Shown piece after piece: positions 1 to 7,706 of a DNA stretch of 29,316 bases. The notes below the pieces were generated by a model that saw nothing but the letters and a program-made list of their open reading frames with translations, did not search any database and was not told the DNA's origin. The stretch is from CAZTLE01 sp964614415 (GTDB taxonomy: Bacteria; Bacteroidota; Bacteroidia; Flavobacteriales; Flavobacteriaceae). Numbering within the stretch: position 1 is the stretch's first letter; each line of letters begins with the position of its first letter. The DNA lies in NCBI GenBank assembly GCA_964614415.1, contig CAZTLE010000024.1, positions 1 through 29,316 on the forward strand, in the 5' to 3' direction. The translations under genes and the position numbers were made by a program.

Positions 1-2961
1 ATCGGCCTCACCTTTGGTAAAGCCGGCCAGTTTCTGAGAAAGTAGCATCACCTGTTCCTGATACACAGTAATACCGTAGGTTTCTTTCAGGTACTCTTCC
101 ATCTCCGCCAGGTCGTAGGTGATCTCCTCCTCTCCGTGTTTTCTGCGAACGAAACTCGGAATATACTCCATTGGACCCGGGCGATAGAGCGCGTTCATCG
201 CAATGAGGTCGGCAAATACGGTGGGTTTCAGTTCTTTCATGTACTTCTGCATCCCGGCAGATTCGTACTGAAATATTCCTACCGTTTCACCACGCTGGAA
301 CAACTCATACGTCTTCTCATCATCCAGGGGGAATGCATCCGGATCCAGCTCTACCCCATGCTTGTGTTTCACCAGTTTTACGGTGTCCTTGATGAGGGTC
401 AATGTCTTAAGCCCCAGGAAGTCCATTTTCAGCAGTCCGGCACTTTCCACCACTGAGTTATCAAACTGAGTCACGTAGAGATCGGAGTCCTTGGCCGTAG
501 CTACAGGAACAAAATTGGTAATATCATCCGGTGTGATGATCACCCCACAGGCATGGATTCCTGTATTTCGAACGGAACCTTCCAGCACTTTTGCCTGATT
601 GATGGTTTCTGCCTCCAATCCCTCTCCTTCGGCCATGGTAAGTAGTTCATTGACCTTGGGAAGTTCATCGCTTCGGAAACGGTTTCGGAGCTCGGCATCA
701 CTCATTCCGAAGATCTTGTTCAGCTTGGTCATATTGGGAACCAGCTTGGCGATGCGATCGGCATCATTCAATGGAAGATCCAACACACGTGCCGTATCCC
801 TGATGGACGACTTGGCCGCCATGGTTCCGTACGTGATGATCTGAGCCACCTGGTTACTTCCATACTTGTCGATCACGTATTGCATCACCTTGCCCCTACC
901 TTCATCGTCGAAGTCAATATCGATATCGGGCATGGAAATCCGATCCGGATTCAGGAAACGCTCAAACAGCAGATCGTATTCGATAGGGTCAATATTGGTG
1001 ATTCCCAAACAATAGGCGACTGCACTTCCTGCGGCGGAACCCCTTCCCGGTCCGACGGAAACGCCCATGTTACGGGCTTCAGCAATGAAATCCTGTACAA
1101 TGAGGAAATACCCTGGATATCCGGTATTGGCAATAACCTCCAATTCAAAATCCAGTCGCTGCTTAATGTCTTCAGTAATTTCTGAATACCGCTTTTTCGC
1201 GCCTTCGTAGGTGAGATGTTTCAAATAGGCATTCTCACCACGCTTTCCGCCGTCCGCGTCCGCCGCATCCAGGAATTGTTCCGGAATAGCGAAATTGGGT
1301 AACAGCACGTCACGGGTGAGCGTAAAGGCATCTATTTTTTCGACTATTTCTGAAATCGTAAGAATAGCCTCCGGCAAGTCCTGAAACAGCGCCTTCATCT
1401 CCTCCTGAGACTTGAAATAGTATTCCTGATTGGGAAGTCCGTAGCGATATCCTCTACCCCTGCCAATCGGGGTGGCCAGTTTTTCACCATCCTTCACACA
1501 GAGTAACACATCATGGGCCTGAGCATCCTCTTTACCAATATAGTAGGTGTTGTTACAGGCCACCAACTTGATCTCAAACTTACGCGCCAGATCTATAAGG
1601 ACGCCATTAACCCGGTCTTCATCTTCCTGATCGTGCCTCATGATCTCCATGTAGAGATCGTCTCCAAAGTGCTCCTTCCACCAAACAAGGGCCTCCTCCG
1701 CCTGTTTTTCACCTATATTCAGCACTTTTGAAGCCACTTCACCGTACAAACTACCCGTAAGCACGATAAGATCTTCCTTGTATTGTTCGATCACGTTACG
1801 ATCAATCCTGGGTACATAGTAGAATCCATCGGTATAGGCGATCGATGCCATTTTGGCAAGATTGTGATACCCGTTCTTATTTTTGGCAAGAAATACGATC
1901 TGATACCCGTTGTCCTTGTGATTCTTATTCAAGTGGTCCTCGCAAACGAAAAACTCACAACCCACAATGGCCTTCATGGCTTTGTGAGCGTCCTCTTCAG
2001 CCAGTGATTTATTGTGATTATTTACCGCCTGAACGAAATGAAAAGCGCCCATCATGTTTCCGCTATCGGTAAGTGCCACTGCGGGCATTTCGTCATTAGC
2101 AGCTGCTTTTACCAGGTCGAATGTCGACGAAGTCGATTGAAGAATGGAAAACTGGGAATGGTTGTGCAAATGGACGAACGGAGCGTCTTCCAGTGTCGCA
2201 ATGTTCTTGTCCAGTTCTTCGGTAGAGATCGATTGCGGTTTGGTAGCCGCTTCAATCTCCTTTCGAATCGCTTCCGAAGCTTTTTTCAGGTTAATATGCT
2301 CAAGCCCTATCAGCGCAATAGGCTGCGGATTGTGCTCAGAGAAACGTTCGAAATAATCGGGAGATACGTCCAACTCTTCGGCCGTAAACAACTCCCGGCG
2401 TACCAATTCCAGGAAACAACGGGTCGTTGCTTCCACATCGGCCGTAGCATTGTGGGCTTCCGCAAAAGGAACGTTGAACAGAAACTCGTGAAGCTCGGTA
2501 AGCGTAGGCAACTTGAACTTGCCACCACGTCCACCGGGTATTTGACATAACTGTGCCGTGGTTTCGGTACAGGTATCCAATACCGGAAGCCCTGGAAGCG
2601 GGTTTTCAATGCCCAACCGGTAAAACTCCGCGCCCATAATATTGATATCGAAATCAATATTCTGACCTACGACAAACTTCGCTTTGGAAAGCACGGTAAT
2701 GAACTTATCGGTTACCTCTCGCAACGGAATCCCCTCTTGCTGCGCCAACTCTGTGGAGATACCGTGGATCTTTTCTGCATCGTACGGGATGTTAAATCCA
2801 TCGGGCTGCACCAGGTAGTCCTCATGTTCAAGCACATTTCCCATGGCATCATGTAACTGCCAGGCGATTTGAATACACCGGGGCCAGTTATCACTGTCAC
2901 TCAAAGGGGCGTCGTAACGCTTTGGAAGTCCGGTAGTTTCGGTGTCAAAAATAAGATACAT
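1..2961 (-). CDS. dnaE: DNA polymerase III subunit alpha with N-terminal exonuclease (partial, 3' end off window)
   Basis: This is the replicative DNA polymerase catalytic subunit. The visible part is 987 codons, starts at ATG 2961-2959 and stays open to the left edge, so the C-terminal part (helix-hairpin-helix, OB fold, clamp-binding tail) is missing. Residues 1-180 form a DnaQ-like 3'-5' exonuclease: ExoI FDTETTG with D6/E8, ExoII with N101/D105, ExoIII HNATAD with H170/D175. A PHP domain follows from about residue 262 (FVHLHNHSQFS). The polymerase palm carries PDIDIDF at 678-684, so D679 and D681 are the metal-binding pair, and MDFLGLK supplies the third aspartate, D847. All motifs lie in one frame with no break. 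A proofreading domain fused ahead of PHP is the arrangement I associate with Bacteroidota DnaE; E. coli uses a separate DnaQ. A weak promoter-like site lies just upstream. The identification is very sure. Confidence 0.97.
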   Translation of the reverse strand, partial: MYLIFDTETTGLPKRYDAPLSDSDNWPRCIQIAWQLHDAMGNVLEHEDYLVQPDGFNIPYDAEKIHGISTELAQQEGIPLREVTDKFITVLSKAKFVVGQNIDFDINIMGAEFYRLGIENPLPGLPVLDTCTETTAQLCQIPGGRGGKFKLPTLTELHEFLFNVPFAEAHNATADVEATTRCFLELVRRELFTAEELDVSPDYFERFSEHNPQPIALIGLEHINLKKASEAIRKEIEAATKPQSISTEELDKNIATLEDAPFVHLHNHSQFSILQSTSSTFDLVKAAANDEMPAVALTDSGNMMGAFHFVQAVNNHNKSLAEEDAHKAMKAIVGCEFFVCEDHLNKNHKDNGYQIVFLAKNKNGYHNLAKMASIAYTDGFYYVPRIDRNVIEQYKEDLIVLTGSLYGEVASKVLNIGEKQAEEALVWWKEHFGDDLYMEIMRHDQEDEDRVNGVLIDLARKFEIKLVACNNTYYIGKEDAQAHDVLLCVKDGEKLATPIGRGRGYRYGLPNQEYYFKSQEEMKALFQDLPEAILTISEIVEKIDAFTLTRDVLLPNFAIPEQFLDAADADGGKRGENAYLKHLTYEGAKKRYSEITEDIKQRLDFELEVIANTGYPGYFLIVQDFIAEARNMGVSVGPGRGSAAGSAVAYCLGITNIDPIEYDLLFERFLNPDRISMPDIDIDFDDEGRGKVMQYVIDKYGSNQVAQIITYGTMAAKSSIRDTARVLDLPLNDADRIAKLVPNMTKLNKIFGMSDAELRNRFRSDELPKVNELLTMAEGEGLEAETINQAKVLEGSVRNTGIHACGVIITPDDITNFVPVATAKDSDLYVTQFDNSVVESAGLLKMDFLGLKTLTLIKDTVKLVKHKHGVELDPDAFPLDDEKTYELFQRGETVGIFQYESAGMQKYMKELKPTVFADLIAMNALYRPGPMEYIPSFVRRKHGEEEITYDLAEMEEYLKETYGITVYQEQVMLLSQKLAGFTKGEAD

Positions 2962-2993
2962 AGAATGCGCTTAGGGAGCTCTGCCTGTTGCAG

Positions 2994-3020
2994 TAAAAAT
3001 AGCAAAACACCCTGTTACAA
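2994..3020 (-). promoter_or_regulatory. possible dnaE promoter
   Basis: Read on the minus strand, TATTTTTA (3001-2994) resembles the Bacteroidota -7 element TAnnTTTG, with TTG (3020-3018) 16 bases upstream. It lies 33 bases before the dnaE start codon. The match is imperfect: the final G is missing and the spacing is short. Confidence 0.3.
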
Positions 3021-3058
3021 GGAAACAAAGTTGTGAACAGTATGGAGAGTTTATACAC

Positions 3059-3084
3059 AAAAAAAGCCGGGATACAACCCGGCT
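3059..3084 (-). terminator. intrinsic terminator of the lipoprotein gene
   Basis: A 7-base-pair GC-rich stem (AGCCGGG 3065-3071 with CCCGGCT 3078-3084) and a 6-base loop are followed on the minus strand by a run of T (A tract 3059-3065 on the plus strand). It lies 22 bases after the stop of the minus-strand lipoprotein gene and before dnaE, separating the two transcripts. Confidence 0.85.
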
Positions 3085-3106
3085 CTATCATATGGTAATT
3101 TTAATA

Positions 3107-3910
3107 TTATTCGTAGGAAACATTGAACTGCCCCTGAGACACCGTGTTGGAATCGGTCTCGAAGGCAAAAGTTCCGGAGATCATCTTGGTTGAAGTATTA
3201 TGCTCGGCGATAACTATGGTTCCGCTGGTTCCCTCTTCGGTAACACCACCTTCTGAAACAGCAGCAGTATAACCATCACTGGGAATGTCGTACGTTCCGG
3301 GAACCGCAGCAGTCGTAACGCGTACAATGATGGTACGATTAGCATCCGCACCCGCAATAAGAATGGAATTTCCACTATTTACTGCCGAGACAGAGACCGG
3401 TGAAAAGGTATTTCCGTTGACCTGAGCGGCAAAAGTACCGGCATTGCCTGGATCCGGTCCGTCATCTTCACCCGCAAACCGCACGTCAAAGAACACGCCA
3501 CGGCTCACGCTAATGGTATCAACTCCGGCTATAACTGCCTGAAAATTAAATGTTCCGGACATAGTTCCACAAGATACACAGCGATCGGTCAATACGACCG
3601 TACCTCTACCCTGTGGTAAAGTAGTATACGTGCTTCCTGTTTGATCTCTAAAAGTGGCGTAGGCCTGAGAGTTTCCACCCAGCTCATAAGTTCCGATAGG
3701 TCCGGCAGGGAGGTGAATGCGCAATTCTTCATCCGCAGAAAAGCCTCGAATATCCCAGGTACCGTTAGCATTCATGCTACCACGGGCATCGTTTGCTCTA
3801 AAGAAAATACCGTCGATATCGGCCTGAACCGCGGGGGAATTATCCTGAATGTCTTCACAACTGGTTAACACTGTAACAGCCGAAAAAACGAATAGCATAA
3901 GTCGTTTCAT
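3107..3910 (-). CDS. lipoprotein with two tandem beta domains (DUF6252-like)
   Basis: A 267-residue secreted lipoprotein of unknown function. A hydrophobic signal peptide ends in the lipobox LTSC, with the lipidated cysteine at C18. The residues right after it (EDIQD) are acidic, resembling the Bacteroidota lipoprotein export signal, so the protein is probably exposed on the cell surface. The rest consists of two related beta-rich units, about 28-145 and 157-267. Both contain a GTY motif (IGTYELG and PGTYDIP), a GTVVL/GTIVI strand, an SGTF strand (SGTFNFQA and SGTFAFET) and a final VSxG segment. This pattern resembles the DUF6252 family of flavobacterial lipoproteins, which I name from memory. 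The gene has its own terminator and faces away from rpsP. The first unit has a CVSC pair that the second lacks. Confidence 0.85.
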   Translation of the reverse strand: MKRLMLFVFSAVTVLTSCEDIQDNSPAVQADIDGIFFRANDARGSMNANGTWDIRGFSADEELRIHLPAGPIGTYELGGNSQAYATFRDQTGSTYTTLPQGRGTVVLTDRCVSCGTMSGTFNFQAVIAGVDTISVSRGVFFDVRFAGEDDGPDPGNAGTFAAQVNGNTFSPVSVSAVNSGNSILIAGADANRTIIVRVTTAAVPGTYDIPSDGYTAAVSEGGVTEEGTSGTIVIAEHNTSTKMISGTFAFETDSNTVSQGQFNVSYE

Positions 3911-3938
3911 AGAGGTGTAGGTATAATTTGGTTCCTCA

Positions 3939-3946
3939 CAAATGTA
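3939..3946 (-). promoter_or_regulatory. -7 promoter element for the lipoprotein gene
   Basis: The minus strand reads TACATTTG, a full match to the Bacteroidota -7 consensus TAnnTTTG, 28 bases upstream of the lipoprotein start codon. No clear TTG -33 element is visible at the expected distance, so confidence is moderate. Confidence 0.5.
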
Positions 3947-3965
3947 AAATAAAAAGTTTAATTAG

Positions 3966-3997
3966 TTGAATTTCATCCGAAAATAACAGTATCTTTG
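3966..3997 (+). promoter_or_regulatory. promoter of the rpsP-rimM cluster
   Basis: TTG (3966-3968) and TATCTTTG (3990-3997) are 21 bases apart and fit the Bacteroidota -33/-7 promoter (TTG, 17-23 bases, TAnnTTTG). Transcription would begin around 4003-4005, about 40 bases before the rpsP ATG. A TTG in-frame codon at 3995 lies inside this -7 box and is therefore not a plausible start for rpsP. Confidence 0.65.
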
Positions 3998-4045
3998 CCC
4001 TCCTTAAATTATAACCGGGGTCGGGAACCCCAAAAATTAATTGAT

Positions 4046-4627
4046 ATGCCTGTAAAGATCAGATTGCAAAGACACGGTAAAAAAGGTAAGCCTTTCTACT
4101 GGATCGTAGCTGCCGACAGCCGTGCCAAAAGGGATGGTAAGTTTCTTGAAAAACTGGGAATCTACGACCCCAACGTAAATCCTGCACAAATTGAGTTAAA
4201 CCTTGACGGAGCCGTAAAATGGCTTCAAAACGGTGCACAACCTACCGATACGGCCCGTGCTATTCTTTCTTACAAAGGCGCTTTGTTAAAGAAGCACCTT
4301 GCAGAAGGAGTGCGCAAAGGTGCCCTAACGGAGGAGCAAGCCGAAGAAAAACTCAATGCCTGGTTGGAAGAAAAAGCGAAAGCGATCGAAGCGAAGCGCG
4401 ATCAACTGGCTGATGCCAAGGCAAAAGCCAAAGCTGAAGCTATTGCTGCCGAGAAAGCAATAAACGAAAAGCGTATCGCTGAAGCCACCGAAGCCGAAGC
4501 TGAAGAAGTTGCAGAAGAAACTGCAGCAGACGAAGCGACAGAAGAGGTTGCTGCTGAAGCACCGGCCCAGGAAGAGGCTGCAAAAGAACCCGCCTCCGCT
4601 GAAGCTAAGGCGGACGAGGAGGAGTAA
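4046..4627 (+). CDS. rpsP: 30S ribosomal protein bS16 with long C-terminal tail
   Basis: Small-subunit ribosomal protein that binds 16S rRNA during 30S assembly. The start MPVKIRLQRHGKKGKPFYWI is the classic bS16 N terminus, followed by DSRAKRDGKFLEKLGIYDP. I use the ATG at 4046; the frame is open further upstream but runs into the promoter. The bS16 core takes about the first 80-100 residues, close to the size of the whole protein in E. coli. The remaining 90 or so residues form a highly charged tail rich in Ala, Glu and Lys with many AEA/EEA steps, likely helical or disordered. Extended bS16 proteins are common in this phylum. rimM follows 11 bases downstream, the usual rpsP-rimM pairing. 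Confidence 0.96.
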   Translation: MPVKIRLQRHGKKGKPFYWIVAADSRAKRDGKFLEKLGIYDPNVNPAQIELNLDGAVKWLQNGAQPTDTARAILSYKGALLKKHLAEGVRKGALTEEQAEEKLNAWLEEKAKAIEAKRDQLADAKAKAKAEAIAAEKAINEKRIAEATEAEAEEVAEETAADEATEEVAAEAPAQEEAAKEPASAEAKADEEE

Positions 4628-4638
4628 ATCCTTAGGCC

Positions 4639-5163
4639 ATGCAGAAGGAGCAGTGCTTCTATGTAGGTAAAATTGTCAAAAAATACAGTTTTAAAGGGGA
4701 GTTGTTGGTTAAACTCGATACAGACGACCCTGAAATGTTTACTGAAATGGAATCAGTTTTTGTGGAACACCGCAAAAATCTGGTTCCATTTTTTATTGAA
4801 CACAACCAGTTGCATAAATCCAACCTGCTTCGGATCAAATTTGAGGATGTGGACTCCGAAGAAGATGCCGAAAGCCTTATTGGAAGCGAACTCTACCTGC
4901 CTTTGGACCTCTTACCAAAGCTTAGTGGAAATGACTTCTACTACCACGAGATCATTGGCTTTACTGTAAACGACAGTCAATTTGGGCCTCTGGGCGTTAT
5001 TACCGGAGTGAATGACACCACACCCCAGCATTTGTTTGAAATCGACCACCAGGGCACGCAAATACTGGTTCCTATCAACGACGAGATCATCCAAAAAGTA
5101 GATCGAATGGCCAAAGTGATCGACATCACTGCTCCTGAAGGCCTGATCGATTTGTATCTTTAA
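4639..5163 (+). CDS. rimM: 16S rRNA processing / 30S maturation factor RimM
   Basis: RimM helps mature the head of the 30S subunit and binds ribosomal protein uS19. The 174-residue length is normal. The N-terminal half has the family start FYVGKIVKKYSFKGELLVK (residues 7-25), with the characteristic G-K-I and K-G-E-L pattern. The second half (about 98-174) is a PRC-barrel domain, beginning with the FYYHEIIGFTV segment and ending in a VPINDEIIQKVD stretch followed by an EGLIDLYL tail, typical of RimM. It lies 11 bases after rpsP on the same strand, so the two are almost certainly co-transcribed and act in the same assembly process. Confidence 0.96.
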   Translation: MQKEQCFYVGKIVKKYSFKGELLVKLDTDDPEMFTEMESVFVEHRKNLVPFFIEHNQLHKSNLLRIKFEDVDSEEDAESLIGSELYLPLDLLPKLSGNDFYYHEIIGFTVNDSQFGPLGVITGVNDTTPQHLFEIDHQGTQILVPINDEIIQKVDRMAKVIDITAPEGLIDLYL

Positions 5164-5191
5164 CTATAGTTCCGGTTAAAATTCAACCTTA

Positions 5192-5593
5192 ATGAATAAG
5201 CTACTTCTCGTTTTTCTTCTGTTGATGCACTCAATGGCTTTGTTTGGTCAACAAACCGAGTGTAGTTGGCTGGACCAACTGAAATCATCGGAAGATATCA
5301 ATGAGCAACTAACCTTATTGCAACAAAATTTTGGGAACTGTATTTTGGTAGTTGTCGACGGCGCGCCTGTAAGTTCGGACACCAGTATGTTCCATTTTGT
5401 TGACTTAGCATTGTATATTCAAATGATTCGAAAAAGTGATGTGGACTCCGTTAATTTTCTGGAAGGGATAGCCGCAAAAACGCTCTACGGAACCGCGGGA
5501 AGGAATGGCGTTATGGTTATTTCGTTTAAAGGAGAAAGAACCAAATACAGAATTCGAAGAAGAGTGATTCGAGAACTTAGGAAAAAGAACTAA
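5192..5593 (+). CDS. small secreted protein resembling a TonB-receptor plug fragment
   Basis: A 133-residue protein of unknown function. Residues 1-20 form a signal peptide (hydrophobic LLLVFLLLMHSMALFG). The mature part resembles pieces of the plug domain of SusC/RagA-type TonB-dependent receptors: ILVVVDGAPV (51-60) matches the usual VVIDGVPI-type strand, and VDSVNFLEGIAAKTLYGTAG (84-103) plus NGVMVIS matches the IESIEVLKGAAATALYGSRG...NGVIVIT stretch. No beta barrel follows; the protein ends in a basic tail (RIRRRVIRELRKK). Such short plug-like proteins could dock onto other envelope proteins, but no function is known to me. The gene sits 28 bases after rimM and 10 bases before trmN6, so it is probably part of the same transcript. 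Confidence 0.8.
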   Translation: MNKLLLVFLLLMHSMALFGQQTECSWLDQLKSSEDINEQLTLLQQNFGNCILVVVDGAPVSSDTSMFHFVDLALYIQMIRKSDVDSVNFLEGIAAKTLYGTAGRNGVMVISFKGERTKYRIRRRVIRELRKKN

Positions 5594-5603
5594 TAGACAG
5601 CAG

Positions 5604-6320
5604 TTGTCAAATCAACCATTTAAACTCAAACAGTTTACAGTTCATCAAGATCGTTGCGCGATGAAGGTGGGTACAGATGCCATCTTATTGGGTGCCTGGG
5701 CTTCCCTGGATGCTCAACCCGAAAGTATTCTGGATATTGGCTCCGGAACTGGTATTCTTGCCTTGCAAATGGCGCGGCGCAGTCAGGCCATACAAATTGA
5801 TGCCGTTGAAATTGATCACGACGCATACGAGCAGTGTGTGGAAAACTTCGAAAACTCCCCCTGGAGTGACCGATTGTTTTGCTATCACGCCTCTATCCAG
5901 GAATTTGTGTCAGAGATAGACGAGGCATACGATCTGATCATCTCCAATCCTCCCTACTTTTCAGAAGACATTAAGACTAACGATGATGCCAGAAATAAGG
6001 CACGCTTTACAGATGCCCTCCCTTTTGATCACTTACTGATCTGCGCAGCGCATTTATTGACTCCGGAAGGAAGTTTTCAGCTGATTTTACCCAAATCAGA
6101 AGAAGAGGCCTTTATTGAACTGGCAGCAACGATTGGCCTGCATCCAAAGAGAATTTGCCATGTAAAAGGCACCCAAAAGGCTGAAATAAAGCGGATTTTG
6201 CTGGAATTAACCCGAAAAAAAGAGCCTGTCACCGTTTCAGAACTGATCATTGAAACCGAAAGGCATAAATACACCCCCGAATTCGTCGCATTGACCCGGG
6301 AATTCTACCTCGACATGTAA
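5604..6320 (+). CDS. trmN6: tRNA1(Val) adenine-37 N6-methyltransferase (TrmN6/YfiC type)
   Basis: SAM-dependent methyltransferase of the family that modifies A37 of tRNA1(Val). The 238 residues carry an SAM-binding loop ILDIGSGTGILAL (42-54) and the adenine-N6 catalytic motif NPPY (115-118). The conserved N-terminal signature (FKLKQFTVHQDRCAMKVGTD, residues 6-25) begins right after a TTG at 5604. The next ATG is residue 20, within that signature, so TTG is the likely start. The gene begins 10 bases after the plug-like gene and ends 5 bases before the convergent permease gene. Other N6-adenine methyltransferases share NPPY, but the N-terminal signature argues for the YfiC group. The tRNA target in this organism is inferred. 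Confidence 0.9.
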   Translation: MSNQPFKLKQFTVHQDRCAMKVGTDAILLGAWASLDAQPESILDIGSGTGILALQMARRSQAIQIDAVEIDHDAYEQCVENFENSPWSDRLFCYHASIQEFVSEIDEAYDLIISNPPYFSEDIKTNDDARNKARFTDALPFDHLLICAAHLLTPEGSFQLILPKSEEEAFIELAATIGLHPKRICHVKGTQKAEIKRILLELTRKKEPVTVSELIIETERHKYTPEFVALTREFYLDM

Positions 6321-6325
6321 CCTTT

Positions 6326-7627
6326 TCAGTCCTTATTCCGAAACTTCATATACACATACAACGGAATGCCCAGCAACAATAAAAGGAAACCGTAAAACAC
6401 GGTATCGTGCCCCGCACCGGAAATAGCCCAAATACTGTACGCAAAACCCAGAACAGCAAGTCCGATTGCCTTAAGTCGGTTGACCTGAAGTTTCTTTTCA
6501 ATCACCACCAGGGCATAGGCCGCGGCAGTAAACACATAGGGAATGAGGCAGGATAACGTAGTTAGCAGAACCATGAACTCAAATTGATCCACCAGGCTTT
6601 CCGAGTAATTCATCATCATAACCACGGAAGACAGGACCCCTCCCACAACCAAACCGATTACAGGGGAACCACGCTTGTTTTGACGTTTGAAGACACCTGG
6701 AAACAGTCGATCCTTAGCTGTCGCCATAGGCACCTGGCCTGTAATAAGGATCCAGCCGTTCAGTGCTCCGATTCCTGAAAGAGCAGCTCCCGCAGCAACC
6801 AAATACCCTGCAAACGAACCTCCGATGCGATCGGCGGCCTCAGCAAAAGGTGCAGGAGAATCCTTTAAAATATCTACGGGAACGATCCCGAATAGCACCA
6901 CAGTACTTAGAATATACACAGCGGTAGTGAGCAAAGTTCCCAGCATAGTGGCCCTTGGAACGACCTTTTCGGGCGACTCGATATTTTCGGCAGGCACCGA
7001 GGCACTTTCAACACCCAGAAACGCATAAAGTGTTAAGGTTGCTGCCGCCGAAAGTGTGGCAACAAAATTGCCGCCGGTAAGATTGAACTCCGGGAAGTTA
7101 GCCAGATCAAAGAAAAAGATTCCTACTACTATCACGAACAAGAGGGGCACCAGTTTCAATGCCGTGAACACCACCTGCATGCGTCCCCCTTCCTTCACGC
7201 CTAGCGCATTGATCCAGGTGAGTAGCCAAATGAATGCAAGTCCCGTTCCTACGGCCAGCAACCGATGTTCCTCCAGCTGGGGCACGAAAAAGCTTAGGGC
7301 ACTTACAATGGCAATGGCAATCGCACCGTTGCTTACCCAAATGGAGATCCAATACCCCCAGGCCACCAAAAACCCGATAAAATCACCAAATCCGGCTTTC
7401 GAATAAGCATAGGGCCCACCGCTTTTGTTAACGATTATCTTACTGAAATTGCTGAAGATACGCGCAAGTACCAGCGCGCCGGCCGCTGCAAAGAACCATC
7501 CCAACAAGCCTATCCCGCCATAACCTGCAAGCGCTGCCGGCAATACAAAAATTCCGGCGCCGATCATATTTCCAACGACCAATGAGGTGGCAGCCAGCAA
7601 CCCTAATTTTCGGCCGGAGTTATGCAT
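6326..7627 (-). CDS. APC-family amino acid/polyamine permease
   Basis: Integral inner-membrane transporter of the amino acid-polyamine-organocation superfamily. The 433 residues hold about 12 hydrophobic segments. The first carries the substrate-binding signature GNMIGAGIFVLPAALAG (residues 19-35), and GGPYAYSKAGFGDFIGFLVA matches the second conserved region. TLYAFLGVESASVPAENI matches the segment around TM6. This pattern is closest to the basic amino acid/polyamine antiporter group (AdiC, PotE, CadB relatives). The actual substrate cannot be read from sequence, and no decarboxylase gene is nearby to suggest an antiport pair. The gene is convergent with trmN6 (5 bases apart) and divergent from the Rieske oxygenase gene. 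Confidence 0.92.
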   Translation of the reverse strand: MHNSGRKLGLLAATSLVVGNMIGAGIFVLPAALAGYGGIGLLGWFFAAAGALVLARIFSNFSKIIVNKSGGPYAYSKAGFGDFIGFLVAWGYWISIWVSNGAIAIAIVSALSFFVPQLEEHRLLAVGTGLAFIWLLTWINALGVKEGGRMQVVFTALKLVPLLFVIVVGIFFFDLANFPEFNLTGGNFVATLSAAATLTLYAFLGVESASVPAENIESPEKVVPRATMLGTLLTTAVYILSTVVLFGIVPVDILKDSPAPFAEAADRIGGSFAGYLVAAGAALSGIGALNGWILITGQVPMATAKDRLFPGVFKRQNKRGSPVIGLVVGGVLSSVVMMMNYSESLVDQFEFMVLLTTLSCLIPYVFTAAAYALVVIEKKLQVNRLKAIGLAVLGFAYSIWAISGAGHDTVFYGFLLLLLGIPLYVYMKFRNKD

Positions 7628-7646
7628 CGCGGAAGACCTGTTTCTG

Positions 7647-7674
7647 TTGGTTCGGCATTAATTTCTTACATTTA
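7647..7674 (+). promoter_or_regulatory. possible promoter of the Rieske oxygenase gene
   Basis: TTG (7647-7649) and TACATTTA (7667-7674) are 17 bases apart, close to the Bacteroidota consensus apart from the last base of the -7 box. The start codon follows about 33 bases later. Confidence 0.4.
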
Positions 7675-7706
7675 TTGATCCCTAACAAGATACAATTTAA
7701 TTGCAG

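Noticed and set aside
3995..4045. Upstream extension of rpsP to a TTG start
   Set aside because: The TTG lies in the -7 promoter box and the bS16 family start MPVKIRL begins at 4046.
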